20,827 nucleotides of DNA from a virus. Where the stretch lies: the IMG/VR virus record IMGVR_UViG_3300026484_000283, positions 1 through 20,827 of that record; one strand, 5' to 3'. The position numbers were made by a program, and so were the translations under genes. Position 1 is the first letter of the stretch; each line of letters starts with the position of its first letter. The notes under the pieces are model-generated. The model ran no database searches. It had not been told where the DNA came from and worked only from the letters and a program-made list of their open reading frames with translations. This document shows, in pieces, positions 7,626-13,385 of the stretch.

Positions 7626-8941
7626 TGGGATGGTATGATGCATTTAGTGGAGATGTTGCAAGGGTAAATACAAGTCGTGTTACAACTGATACTGGTAGTG
7701 GAGCAAGTGCTTTTGGTGATGCATTTGCATCTTTTGGAAAGAGCCTTTATAGCAAAGAGATAGACAAAGAAAAATCAGCTGTTCTTGATTTACAGAAACA
7801 GAATGAACAAAACAAGTTAGATACTTTTAATACTCAGCAAACAGCAGATAAAAATTCAAAAGAGTATCTCTCCACTGCCTCTGACAATAACTCTTTAGAA
7901 GAGTTTAATCAAATAGCAAACTCTACAACTAAAGATGGTAAAAAATATCTTACAGGTTCATTTGAGGATAAACAAAAAGTTGTACAAATGTTTAAGGATA
8001 GAGAAAAAGAGAAACAAATAATATCTGACAATGCTGATAATTGGGTACAAAAAGAAGATAATAACGATTATATAGCTGATGCTTGGGGTGCGACAAGTAG
8101 AAAAGAGTTTAAAAAAAACAATATACTTGATGATACAAATTCAGTAGATAGTCCAACAATGGAAAAAGTTAATGCAATATTTACAGCTAGGGAAAAAGCT
8201 GAAGCAAATAAAATCAAAGAGAGACTTGACAACAACGTATCTAAGACTAAAAATGCACTTTATGGAGTTCAAAAAAATGTAGCAAATGAAAACCTTAAAA
8301 CTTTAAAAAAGACTAATACTGCTAATGACTTTAGTGATGCCTTTGGTAAATATACAGCATCTATAAATGGAACTGAAAATCTACAAACATTAAAAGATAA
8401 TTATAATAATGGTGGTGGTTTTGATAATATTTCTAAAGATGAGATAGAAAATCTAAATACAAAAATAGCTCTATCTGCAAAAGCTGATGCAAATAAAAGT
8501 AATGAAATAAGTAAGTTAAATAGTGTGAAGAAAGATTTGAAACAGCAACAGGCACTTTCCAAACAAGAGCAAAAACTATTTAAAGTAGAGCAGGAACTAA
8601 TCAAAAAAAGTACCGTAAAAAGTGTAGATGGAGCTAGAGATATTATAAGTATTTCCAAATACTTACGAGCGAAAGAAGCTCTTAAAAAAGATGCAAATGG
8701 TGAAGCAGTTGTCGATGAAACTACAAAACCAAAATTAGACTTTTTAGAAACTAAGATTATTCCACTTATGAATAATGGTAAAGATTTAACTCAAGCTTAT
8801 AATATTGCTAGTGAAGAATGGATAAAAAAACAAGATGAAGTTGAAAAGGATAAGTATTTAAAATCAGATCCACTAGATGGTAAATCAACACCTCCTCAAA
8901 AAAAGCAAGAAGTTGATGATTTTTTAGGTTTTATTGATTAA
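7625..8941 (+). CDS. Putative internal virion / DNA-ejection protein
   Basis: 438 residues, hydrophilic. A Gly/Ser/Phe-rich N-terminus (MGWYDAFSGD, then ASAFGDAFASFGKSLY) is followed by long Lys/Asn/Gln-rich helices with coiled-coil character through about residue 350. The short acidic end is DDFLGFID. There is no signal peptide or obvious membrane helix. Phages with P22-type portals often encode such helical proteins after the portal; they are packaged in the head and ejected with the DNA. It is the last gene of the rightward head module and faces the leftward module tail to tail. The role is inferred. Confidence 0.5.
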   Translation: MGWYDAFSGDVARVNTSRVTTDTGSGASAFGDAFASFGKSLYSKEIDKEKSAVLDLQKQNEQNKLDTFNTQQTADKNSKEYLSTASDNNSLEEFNQIANSTTKDGKKYLTGSFEDKQKVVQMFKDREKEKQIISDNADNWVQKEDNNDYIADAWGATSRKEFKKNNILDDTNSVDSPTMEKVNAIFTAREKAEANKIKERLDNNVSKTKNALYGVQKNVANENLKTLKKTNTANDFSDAFGKYTASINGTENLQTLKDNYNNGGGFDNISKDEIENLNTKIALSAKADANKSNEISKLNSVKKDLKQQQALSKQEQKLFKVEQELIKKSTVKSVDGARDIISISKYLRAKEALKKDANGEAVVDETTKPKLDFLETKIIPLMNNGKDLTQAYNIASEEWIKKQDEVEKDKYLKSDPLDGKSTPPQKKQEVDDFLGFID

Positions 8942-9069
8942 TGTATAAGGTATATTGATTTTATATGTCTATGCCTCTTTGGTAATGGAGTAGAATCTTT
9001 AGATAACATATTTGTTTTTAAACGACCTGTACTTTGATTAATATATCGTTGTCGTGATTTCCAACTCAT
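8938..9069 (-). CDS. Small basic ORF at the end of the leftward module
   Basis: 43 residues, strongly basic (MSWKSRQRYINQSTGRLKTN at the start, KRHRH near residue 33). GATGAGGAATGAG provides a ribosome binding site just before ATG (9069-9067). It lies 30 nt after the stop of the nuclease gene in the same direction, and its stop overlaps the end of the convergent virion gene by four bases. No family is recognised. Its reality rests on the ribosome binding site and position; it could be spurious. Confidence 0.35.
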   Translation of the reverse strand: MSWKSRQRYINQSTGRLKTNMLSKDSTPLPKRHRHIKSIYLIH

Positions 9070-9099
9070 TCCTCATCACACTTGATACTCTCAAAAACT

Positions 9100-9981
9100 T
9101 CAATTATTAGCAAGTCTAAACCCATCATCAACAGCTTCTTGTTCTGATTCAAGATACCTATCTCCTTTTTTTATATTTATTTTTATTCTATCATAGTTAG
9201 CATTACATGGTAGATGATAAATCATACTCTCTTTTTTACATTTAATGAGTGGATACTCCACAGAATACTGTTTTATGAAATGTTCAATATTATGTAATTT
9301 CAGATATTCTCTTGCTCTATCATCAAGATTATCATAGCTTGTAACAAGCATAGCATGTACTTTAATATTAGGATTTTCTAGTGCATAAGTCGCACTGTCT
9401 CCAACAAGTTGAGCGATAGTGTTTGAATGTATCTGATGTTTTTGAGCATAGTTTTTACACTGTATAAGAAGATGAGTTTTTTTATCTTTAATAATCAAAT
9501 CTATACCATCATCTTGAAGTTTTTTATAGATTCCATTATATGAGACATTCATACCTCGTTGCTCATAGATATAGCCTATTTGTCTTTCGTATCTTGCACC
9601 TATCTTTTCTGAACTACGGTTTAGTTTTTTGTCTCTGTAATTTTCAATGCAGTTATTTAACCTTTCTTCTTTCTTTCTTTTTTTCTCTTCAATTTCTTCT
9701 CTTTGCCTTGTAATATCATTATCTCTTTGCTGAATGATTTTTTGGTATTCTATTTGTTTTAGTTTTTTTTCTTTTTTAATGATATAAGATGATTTAAGTT
9801 GTTTGTTTCTTGCAATAACTATATCTAACTTGTTAATAAGTCTCTCTTGCTCATCTTTTAAATCTTTACTTCTTAATATCTTTTTATCATATAAAAATTC
9901 TACTAAATATTCAGTAGATTTTATATATAACAGTATTATTATGACAATCAAAATAATAGCAATAAGTATTACTTCAGACAT
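9100..9981 (-). CDS. Membrane-anchored Mrr-like (PD-(D/E)xK) nuclease
   Basis: 293 residues in four parts. Residues 3-20 are an N-terminal membrane helix of Ile/Leu/Val. About 38-120 is a highly charged coiled coil. About 126-235 is a restriction-endonuclease-like core with Glu132 (ARYERQIGY), Asp158-Gly-Ile-Asp161 and Gln174-Cys-Lys176, the Mrr-type active site. A C-terminal segment (YHLP at 255, Cys259, SEQEAVDDGFRLA at 279-291) resembles the small Ada-like tail of some phage and bacterial nucleases. All catalytic positions are present, so it should be active. A membrane-tethered nuclease inside a lysogeny operon suggests defence against incoming DNA; the target is unknown. It follows a small membrane ORF with stop and start abutting (TAAATG). 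Confidence 0.75.
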   Translation of the reverse strand: MSEVILIAIILIVIIILLYIKSTEYLVEFLYDKKILRSKDLKDEQERLINKLDIVIARNKQLKSSYIIKKEKKLKQIEYQKIIQQRDNDITRQREEIEEKKRKKEERLNNCIENYRDKKLNRSSEKIGARYERQIGYIYEQRGMNVSYNGIYKKLQDDGIDLIIKDKKTHLLIQCKNYAQKHQIHSNTIAQLVGDSATYALENPNIKVHAMLVTSYDNLDDRAREYLKLHNIEHFIKQYSVEYPLIKCKKESMIYHLPCNANYDRIKINIKKGDRYLESEQEAVDDGFRLANN

Positions 9982-10146
9982 TTATAATTCTTTTGTTAAA
10001 TTCACAATTTGAATATTTTCTTTAATGACTCTATTTATATGTTCTCGTAACTCATCATTTTTAGCATAAATGTTATTTTTATAAGTATCTAATGATCCTG
10101 CAAAAAAGAGAATAAAAAAGAAAACCAATAAGAAGAACACTTCCAC
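9982..10146 (-). CDS. Small membrane-anchored ORF coupled to the nuclease gene
   Basis: 54 residues with a GTG start at 10146. Residues about 3-17 form a Phe/Leu-rich membrane helix (VFFLLVFFFILFFAG), followed by a hydrophilic helix (DELREHINRVIKENIQ). Its TAA directly precedes the ATG of the nuclease gene, a layout typical of translational coupling. Upstream, a 10-residue frame overlapping the HTH gene's stop ends in TAA directly before this GTG. The ribosome binding site is weak. It may be a membrane partner of the nuclease, which carries the same kind of N-terminal anchor, but no family is recognised. Confidence 0.5.
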   Translation of the reverse strand: MEVFFLLVFFFILFFAGSLDTYKNNIYAKNDELREHINRVIKENIQIVNLTKEL

Positions 10147-10171
10147 TTACTTTTCTTCCATTCTAAACACT

Positions 10172-10393
10172 TTACCCATCAAAAACCCCCACATCCCTCA
10201 AAGTCTGTTTTAGTTTTTCATGTTTACATTTTTCTATATAATTTTCTAACCAAGATTTCACCCAACCTGGTACTGGCTTTTTTTCATCGTTCCAATTTCC
10301 AATATTACTATATGCTGAATTTGTTAAATTTGCAAACTCTTGTCTAGTTAAATTTATATCTTTTAATAATTTATCAAATTCTTTCTTTTTCAC
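10172..10393 (-). CDS. Small HTH DNA-binding protein (repressor/Cro-like), paralogue 2
   Basis: 73 residues. Nearly all of it is a lambda-repressor-like helix-turn-helix fold: FDKLLKDINLTRQEFANLTN (6-25), then the recognition-helix region SAYSNIGNWNDEKKPVPGWV and WLENYI. It aligns over most of its length with the HTH protein at 11360-11572 (shared FxKLLK, LTxxEF, WVxSWLENYI), so the two are paralogues from duplication. It could control the operators near 11657-11736 or its own operon. It lacks the peptidase or oligomerisation domain of a CI-type repressor, as expected for this short family. A UUUUAG hairpin lies in its leader. Confidence 0.7.
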   Translation of the reverse strand: MKKKEFDKLLKDINLTRQEFANLTNSAYSNIGNWNDEKKPVPGWVKSWLENYIEKCKHEKLKQTLRDVGVFDG

Positions 10394-10414
10394 TCTTTAA
10401 ACCCCTAAAAATAG

Positions 10415-10440
10415 ACTTCTCGCCCTAAAAGGCGAAAAGT
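10415..10440 (-). promoter_or_regulatory. Leader hairpin 3 with UUUUAG loop
   Basis: In the leftward RNA the stem pairs 10440-10431 with 10424-10415, with one C-A mismatch (10419/10436), around the hexaloop UUUUAG (10430-10425) closed by C-G. It lies 7 nt after the stop of the zinc-ribbon gene and about 21 nt before the HTH gene start. The loop and closing pair are identical to those of the two other hairpins in this operon while the stem bases differ. Confidence 0.7.
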
Positions 10441-10447
10441 AAAATCA

Positions 10448-10801
10448 TCATTTTTTTTCATGTAGTTTATGATATTCTCTTATCGCTACTTCTTCACCAA
10501 GTTTATTTGCCGTAGCTAACCATATTAAAGCTTCTTTTCTATAAAAAGAATAATCACAAGATGAGCATTTGAATTTTGCAGTTTGATAATTTGGCTTTTC
10601 CCCCACAGAGATGCTAGAGCCTTCAAAATAATTTGTAATACCTGCTTTTTTATACTCTTCGTATCGTTCTAAATCTTCTTTAGTAGCTTTTTTATCTTTT
10701 GAATGTAACTTATACATTCCACAATTTGGACATCTTGTAGCAAATCCATTGTATGTAAAAAAAAGAACTGCACCTAAAACAATTAATATAATAATTTCCA
10801 T
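10448..10801 (-). CDS. Membrane protein with zinc ribbon, unknown function
   Basis: 117 residues. One N-terminal membrane helix (2-17, Ile/Leu/Val/Phe-rich) is followed by Cys24-Pro-Asn-Cys27 and, after a charged spacer, Cys79-Ser-Ser-Cys82. These two CxxC knuckles should bind one zinc ion in the cytoplasm. Residues 85-117 form a helix. No family beyond a generic zinc ribbon is recognised. AAAGGGG precedes ATG 10801. Upstream lie a UUUUAG hairpin and several TATAAT-like boxes, so it may have its own promoter. Its place in a leftward lysogeny module suggests superinfection exclusion or a host-modifying role; this is inference. Confidence 0.65.
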   Translation of the reverse strand: MEIIILIVLGAVLFFTYNGFATRCPNCGMYKLHSKDKKATKEDLERYEEYKKAGITNYFEGSSISVGEKPNYQTAKFKCSSCDYSFYRKEALIWLATANKLGEEVAIREYHKLHEKK

Positions 10802-10832
10802 TGCCTAACCCCTTTATGTAATGTAGTTTGTT

Positions 10833-10856
10833 GCATTTAACCTAAAAGTTAAATGC
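10833..10856 (-). promoter_or_regulatory. Leader hairpin 2 with UUUUAG loop
   Basis: In the leftward RNA, GCATTTAAC (10856-10848) pairs perfectly over 9 bp with GTTAAATGC (10841-10833) around the hexaloop TTTTAG. It lies about 32 nt before the start of the zinc-ribbon membrane gene. The 3' arm contains an ATG (10836) opening an 18-codon frame that overlaps the gene start; this may be chance. Confidence 0.8.
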
Positions 10857-10871
10857 TAATAATATATTGAT

Positions 10872-10909
10872 TTTATACAGAAATTATAATAAAAACTCTT
10901 TAAATTATA
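10872..10909 (-). promoter_or_regulatory. Candidate leftward promoter(s) for the zinc-ribbon gene
   Basis: Three -10-like boxes read leftward: TATAAT at 10909-10904, TATAAT at 10888-10883 and TATAAA at 10877-10872 (preceded by CTG). None has a clear -35 box, which is common in Campylobacterota. A start from the last box would put the UUUUAG hairpin about 9 nt into the transcript, similar to the arrangement at 11595-11638. Confidence 0.35.
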
Positions 10910-10940
10910 GTTTCAGATTTGATATAACTCCCTCTCTTAA

Positions 10941-11363
10941 CTAATCATCTAATTCTCTTTTATATGCTATTTCCTCTTTGTGTTCTCTATAAATAAAGCT
11001 ATTTATATACATTATTATGACAATAATAATAAAGGGCAATAAAAACCAACCGTTTCCATCTTCAAAATACAGATATGTTAGAAGTACATAAGAAGGAGTT
11101 GCTATATATTCACTTCCTTGAGCATAATCAACTTTATAATTCAAAGCTTCTTCATATAAAACAGCATACGGTTCAGCAAAACTTATAAAGAATAAACTTA
11201 TTGTAAGTTCATTTATATGCATAATTTCAACAATATCCCACCATTCCATACCATTGTCATATCCGAATAATTTACTAGCTAAGTATGTTATATAAGCAGA
11301 TACAATTGGAGTAAAGAAGAGTAATACCGCTCTAAAATACCATTTCATTCTACTTCTTTTCAC
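10941..11363 (-). CDS. Multi-spanning membrane protein, unknown function
   Basis: 140 residues. The basic start (MKRSRMK) is followed by hydrophobic segments at about 9-30, 48-66, 88-100 and 106-125, giving three or four membrane passes and a charged cytoplasmic end (REHKEEIAYKRELDD). The positive N-terminus suggests it faces the cytoplasm. ATG 11363 overlaps the stop of the HTH gene (ATGA-type), so the two are translated together. No family is recognised. Being co-expressed with the putative repressor it should be made in the lysogen, which would suit an exclusion or defence protein, but that is inference. Confidence 0.65.
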   Translation of the reverse strand: MKRSRMKWYFRAVLLFFTPIVSAYITYLASKLFGYDNGMEWWDIVEIMHINELTISLFFISFAEPYAVLYEEALNYKVDYAQGSEYIATPSYVLLTYLYFEDGNGWFLLPFIIIVIIMYINSFIYREHKEEIAYKRELDD

Positions 11364-11572
11364 TTAATATAAGGCTTCATAGTCTCAGCAACTTTATCCA
11401 TATCTTTTGCTTTGATATAGTTTTCTAACCAACTTTCTACCCATTTAGGTATATTTATTTTTGAACTTCCCCAAGTATTCACTGTATTGTAATTCAAATC
11501 AATTACTTCACAAAACTCTTTTTTTGTTAAACTTGCTTGTTTTAATAATTTGTTAAATTCTTCTCTAGTCAT
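11360..11572 (-). CDS. Small HTH DNA-binding protein, likely lysogeny regulator, paralogue 1
   Basis: 70 residues, lambda-repressor-like helix-turn-helix: FNKLLKQASLTKKEFCEVID (6-25), then NYNTVNTWGSSKINIPKWV and WLENYIKAKD. It is the first gene leftward from the divergent control region, where a phage repressor usually sits. It is opposite the antirepressor operon and next to three 16-bp operators. It is paralogous to the 73-residue protein at 10172-10393. It is shorter than typical CI repressors and has no peptidase domain, so induction would rely on the antirepressor rather than RecA-driven cleavage (inference). Its transcript has a UUUUAG hairpin near the 5' end. Confidence 0.7.
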   Translation of the reverse strand: MTREEFNKLLKQASLTKKEFCEVIDLNYNTVNTWGSSKINIPKWVESWLENYIKAKDMDKVAETMKPYIK

Positions 11573-11594
11573 CGTTATAATCCCCTTAAACCTT

Positions 11595-11618
11595 GCATTA
11601 CCCCTAAAAGAGTAATGC
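11595..11618 (-). promoter_or_regulatory. Leader hairpin 1 with UUUUAG loop
   Basis: In the leftward RNA, GCATTAC (11618-11612) pairs with GTAATGC (11601-11595); an inner U-G and a C-G pair extend the stem to 9 bp around the hexaloop TTTTAG. From the -10 box at 11638-11633 the transcript should start near 11626, placing the hairpin about 8 nt from the 5' end. The 3' arm holds an ATG (11598) opening a 7-codon frame (MQGLRGL) that stops 2 nt before the HTH gene start. A GGGG box could serve the main gene. Confidence 0.8.
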
Positions 11619-11632
11619 TTAAATGATATGTA

Positions 11633-11638
11633 ATTATA
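11633..11638 (-). promoter_or_regulatory. Leftward promoter -10 box (lysogeny operon)
   Basis: Read leftward the box is TATAAT preceded by TGC, an extended -10 (TGnTATAAT). The -35 position (about 11656-11661, CATAAC) is poor and overlaps operator copy 1. The promoter would drive the HTH gene and the leftward module and could be regulated by occupancy of that operator. Confidence 0.6.
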
Positions 11639-11656
11639 GCATATAATAGAATATTG

Positions 11657-11736
11657 TTATGTTTTCATAGTATTAAAACTTGACATAGTTATATTTTCAT
11701 AATATAATTCTAAATATATATTATGTTTTCACAATA
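11657..11736 (+). promoter_or_regulatory. Three 16-bp operators at exact 32-bp spacing
   Basis: The copies are TTATGTTTTCATAGTA (11657-11672), TTATATTTTCATAATA (11689-11704) and TTATGTTTTCACAATA (11721-11736). Starts are exactly 32 bp apart, about three helical turns, so bound proteins would sit on the same DNA face. Copy 1 overlaps the leftward -35 region. Copy 2 lies inside the spacer and first -10 bases of the rightward promoter. Copy 3 lies just downstream of that promoter's start. This is the expected layout of a phage repressor operator region. Confidence 0.8.
11680..11708 (+). promoter_or_regulatory. Rightward early promoter with perfect sigma-70 consensus
   Basis: TTGACA at 11680-11685 and TATAAT at 11703-11708 are separated by exactly 17 bp. 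The promoter points to the antirepressor gene 42 nt downstream. Operator copy 2 fills its spacer and overlaps the -10 box, so a bound repressor would exclude RNA polymerase. A full consensus promoter is unusual in this AT-rich DNA and implies that strong repression is needed. Confidence 0.85.
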
Positions 11737-11749
11737 AAAAGGAAAGAAA

Positions 11750-12526
11750 ATGCAAGAACTTATAAAGATAGAAAAAAGAGTAATAGGTACTGAAGATACA
11801 AATTCGGTTATTGCAAGAGAGTTACATAAAACTCTTGAAATAAAAAAACAGTATTCAGATTGGATTAACACTCAAATCAACAGAACTGGTCTTCAAGAAA
11901 ATGTAGATTACATAATTGTATCTCAAAAAGTAGAAGCTGGTAAAGGTGTATCTACTCGTAAAGAGTACATCATAACAACAGACGCAAGTAAACATATAGC
12001 TATGATGAGTCAAGGTGCTAAGGCTAAAGAAGTTCGTGATTATTTTATCGCAGTTGAAAAAGAGTTTACTAGCTCAATCACACCACACCAAGATTTAACA
12101 CCTATTATAGAGATGATAGTAAAGCAAAATGAGATGATGATGAGTTTTATGCAAAATGTAACAGATGCTTTAACTAAACAAAGTGAAACTATTACACAAC
12201 TTGCCAAAACAGTTGAGGAGTTAGCAAACCCTGAGAGAAAAAGACACCAAGAGAGAATAGAGAACTTCAAACTTCTTCACATACAAGTTAAAAACACTGA
12301 AAATGACCCTATAACAACTCTACAAAGAGATAATCTTCGTGATAGTGTGAGTAAGAGAGCTAGGGAACTACAAAGATTTCATAATATGGATACTTCAAAA
12401 ATATCACAAATCATATTTAGTGAACTTAACAAAAAGTTTGCTACAAAAAGTTATGGGCATATAAAGCAAAAAAGCTATGTAGATGCTTGTTTGTATATAA
12501 ATCATTTAGAACTTTTTAACTCTTAA
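11750..12526 (+). CDS. AntA/AntB-type antirepressor
   Basis: 258 residues. Residues about 15-105 match the AntA/AntB antirepressor domain: VIARELHKTLEIKKQYSDWI, NRTGLQENVDYI, KEYIITTDASKHIAMMSQGAKAKEVRDYFI. A Gln/Thr-rich coiled coil follows (about 115-165), then a C-terminal helical domain (about 185-255) resembling the ORF6C type. Such proteins inactivate the phage repressor and trigger lytic growth. It is the first gene behind the operator-controlled consensus promoter, with GGAAAG before the ATG, and it leads an operon with an excisionase-like and a recombinase gene. Being repressed by the protein it antagonises would create a switch (inference). Confidence 0.85.
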   Translation: MQELIKIEKRVIGTEDTNSVIARELHKTLEIKKQYSDWINTQINRTGLQENVDYIIVSQKVEAGKGVSTRKEYIITTDASKHIAMMSQGAKAKEVRDYFIAVEKEFTSSITPHQDLTPIIEMIVKQNEMMMSFMQNVTDALTKQSETITQLAKTVEELANPERKRHQERIENFKLLHIQVKNTENDPITTLQRDNLRDSVSKRARELQRFHNMDTSKISQIIFSELNKKFATKSYGHIKQKSYVDACLYINHLELFNS

Positions 12527-12540
12527 TAAAGGAAAAACAG

Positions 12541-12705
12541 ATGAAACCAAATATTTTCACAAAAAAAGAAGCAGAGGTACTCTTAGGAGTATCTCCATCA
12601 GCACTTGTTACATTGTTAGATAATGGAGAACTAGAGCATTCACTTGTGAGTGGTAGAGTAAGAATATCTGAAAATCAGATAAATAGCTTTAAAGAAAAAA
12701 AATAA
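12541..12705 (+). CDS. Small HTH protein, excisionase-like
   Basis: 54 residues starting at ATG 12541 after AAAGGAAAAACAG. The sequence begins MKPNIFTKKEAEVLLGVS and continues with SALVTLLDNGELEHSLVSGR and VRISENQINSF, the pattern of the MerR/excisionase-type winged helix (HTH_17). Its stop is 1 nt from the recombinase start. Such proteins bend DNA at attachment sites and steer integrases towards excision. Co-transcription with both antirepressor and recombinase supports an excisionase role, though a plain DNA-binding regulator is possible. Confidence 0.7.
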   Translation: MKPNIFTKKEAEVLLGVSPSALVTLLDNGELEHSLVSGRVRISENQINSFKEKK

Positions 12706-12706
12706 G

Positions 12707-13300
12707 ATGGCAAGACCAGCAGGAACAACAAGAGCTAAAAAACCTATTCTCAAAAAAGAGTTTGATAGACTTATCACTGCAACAAATAGAAATTTAAGTT
12801 TACAACACTCAAGTAAAATAAAATTTAAAAGAGCTTTTACACTTCTGTATATCACTGGATGTAGAGTAAGTGAGATAGCACAACTACACTCTAAAGATAT
12901 AGAGATGATGATTAAAAATAACGAGTTTTCTTTGAGAAACAATACTAAAACAAAAAGTTCAAGACTTATAACATTTGATGAAAATAGAGTACAAATAGAG
13001 TTTTTAAAAAAGATATTACCTGCTGATAATGAGTATCTATTTATAAAAAACAACTCAATAAAACCCCAAACTGTTTCATCTCTAAAATATCAGATGAATA
13101 AATTTATCCATAAAACACTAGGAGAACTCTACTCAACACATAGTTTCAGAGCAGGATATATAACAACAGCACATCAAGTAGGTTTATCTATAAGACATAT
13201 TCAAGAGGATATAGGACATTCAAATTCTGCCACAACAGCAAGATATATAACTGTTACACACGATGAAATTTCTCGTGGGAAGAATAGGATAGGTTGGTAG
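12707..13300 (+). CDS. Catalytic-domain-only tyrosine recombinase (integrase)
   Basis: 197 residues. All catalytic positions are visible: Arg53 (TGCRVSEI), a Lys in NTKTKSS (about 81-83), His145-x-x-Arg148 (THSFRAGYIT), His171 (IGHSNSATT) and the nucleophile Tyr180 (TARYI). The usual N-terminal arm-binding and SAM-like core-binding domains of phage integrases (normally giving 300-400 residues) are missing; only a short basic tail precedes the catalytic fold. It probably mediates prophage integration or excision with the preceding excisionase-like protein. It lies about 6 kb from the presumed right attachment site, unlike most integrases, which sit next to attP. Confidence 0.8.
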   Translation: MARPAGTTRAKKPILKKEFDRLITATNRNLSLQHSSKIKFKRAFTLLYITGCRVSEIAQLHSKDIEMMIKNNEFSLRNNTKTKSSRLITFDENRVQIEFLKKILPADNEYLFIKNNSIKPQTVSSLKYQMNKFIHKTLGELYSTHSFRAGYITTAHQVGLSIRHIQEDIGHSNSATTARYITVTHDEISRGKNRIGW

Positions 13301-13320
13301 ATATATTTCTACACTACATT

Positions 13321-13343
13321 TAAACGCACTCTTTAAAATCCTT
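13321..13343 (+). promoter_or_regulatory. Candidate late-gene control motif, copy 2 (TAAAYGCACT)
   Basis: TAAACGCACT followed by CTTTAAAATCCTT lies in the 85-nt gap before the polyvalent protein gene, 65 nt from its ATG. It matches the motif at 1818 before the scaffold-like gene. A TAAGAT sequence at 13352-13357 could be the -10 box. It may let the polyvalent/terminase block be switched on together with the head module. Confidence 0.35.
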
Positions 13344-13385
13344 TAATTTAGTAAGATAAAAAATACTAATTTTAAGGTAGCTCCT

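Noticed and set aside
8401-8658. Leftward ORF with hydrophobic Leu/Ser/Phe-rich sequence, possible holin
   Set aside because: It mirrors the Lys/Asp/Glu-rich coding sequence of the ejection-like protein on the other strand and has no independent start signals.
8942-9099. Bidirectional terminator between the convergent operons
   Set aside because: Expected here, but no convincing stem with a T-run on either strand; only weak partial complementarity was found.
10833-10856. Integron attC-like site (ATTTAAC / GTTAAAT arms)
   Set aside because: Only 24 bp with a 6-nt loop, far shorter than attC sites, with no integron integrase; the other two hairpins do not carry these core sequences.
11657-11736. 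Iterons of a plasmid-type replication origin
   Set aside because: The repeats sit on divergent promoters beside regulator genes and no replication initiator gene is present; operators explain them better.
12640-13053. Leftward ORF opposite the recombinase gene
   Set aside because: Antisense shadow of the excisionase-like and recombinase genes, whose catalytic residues and ribosome binding sites are clear.
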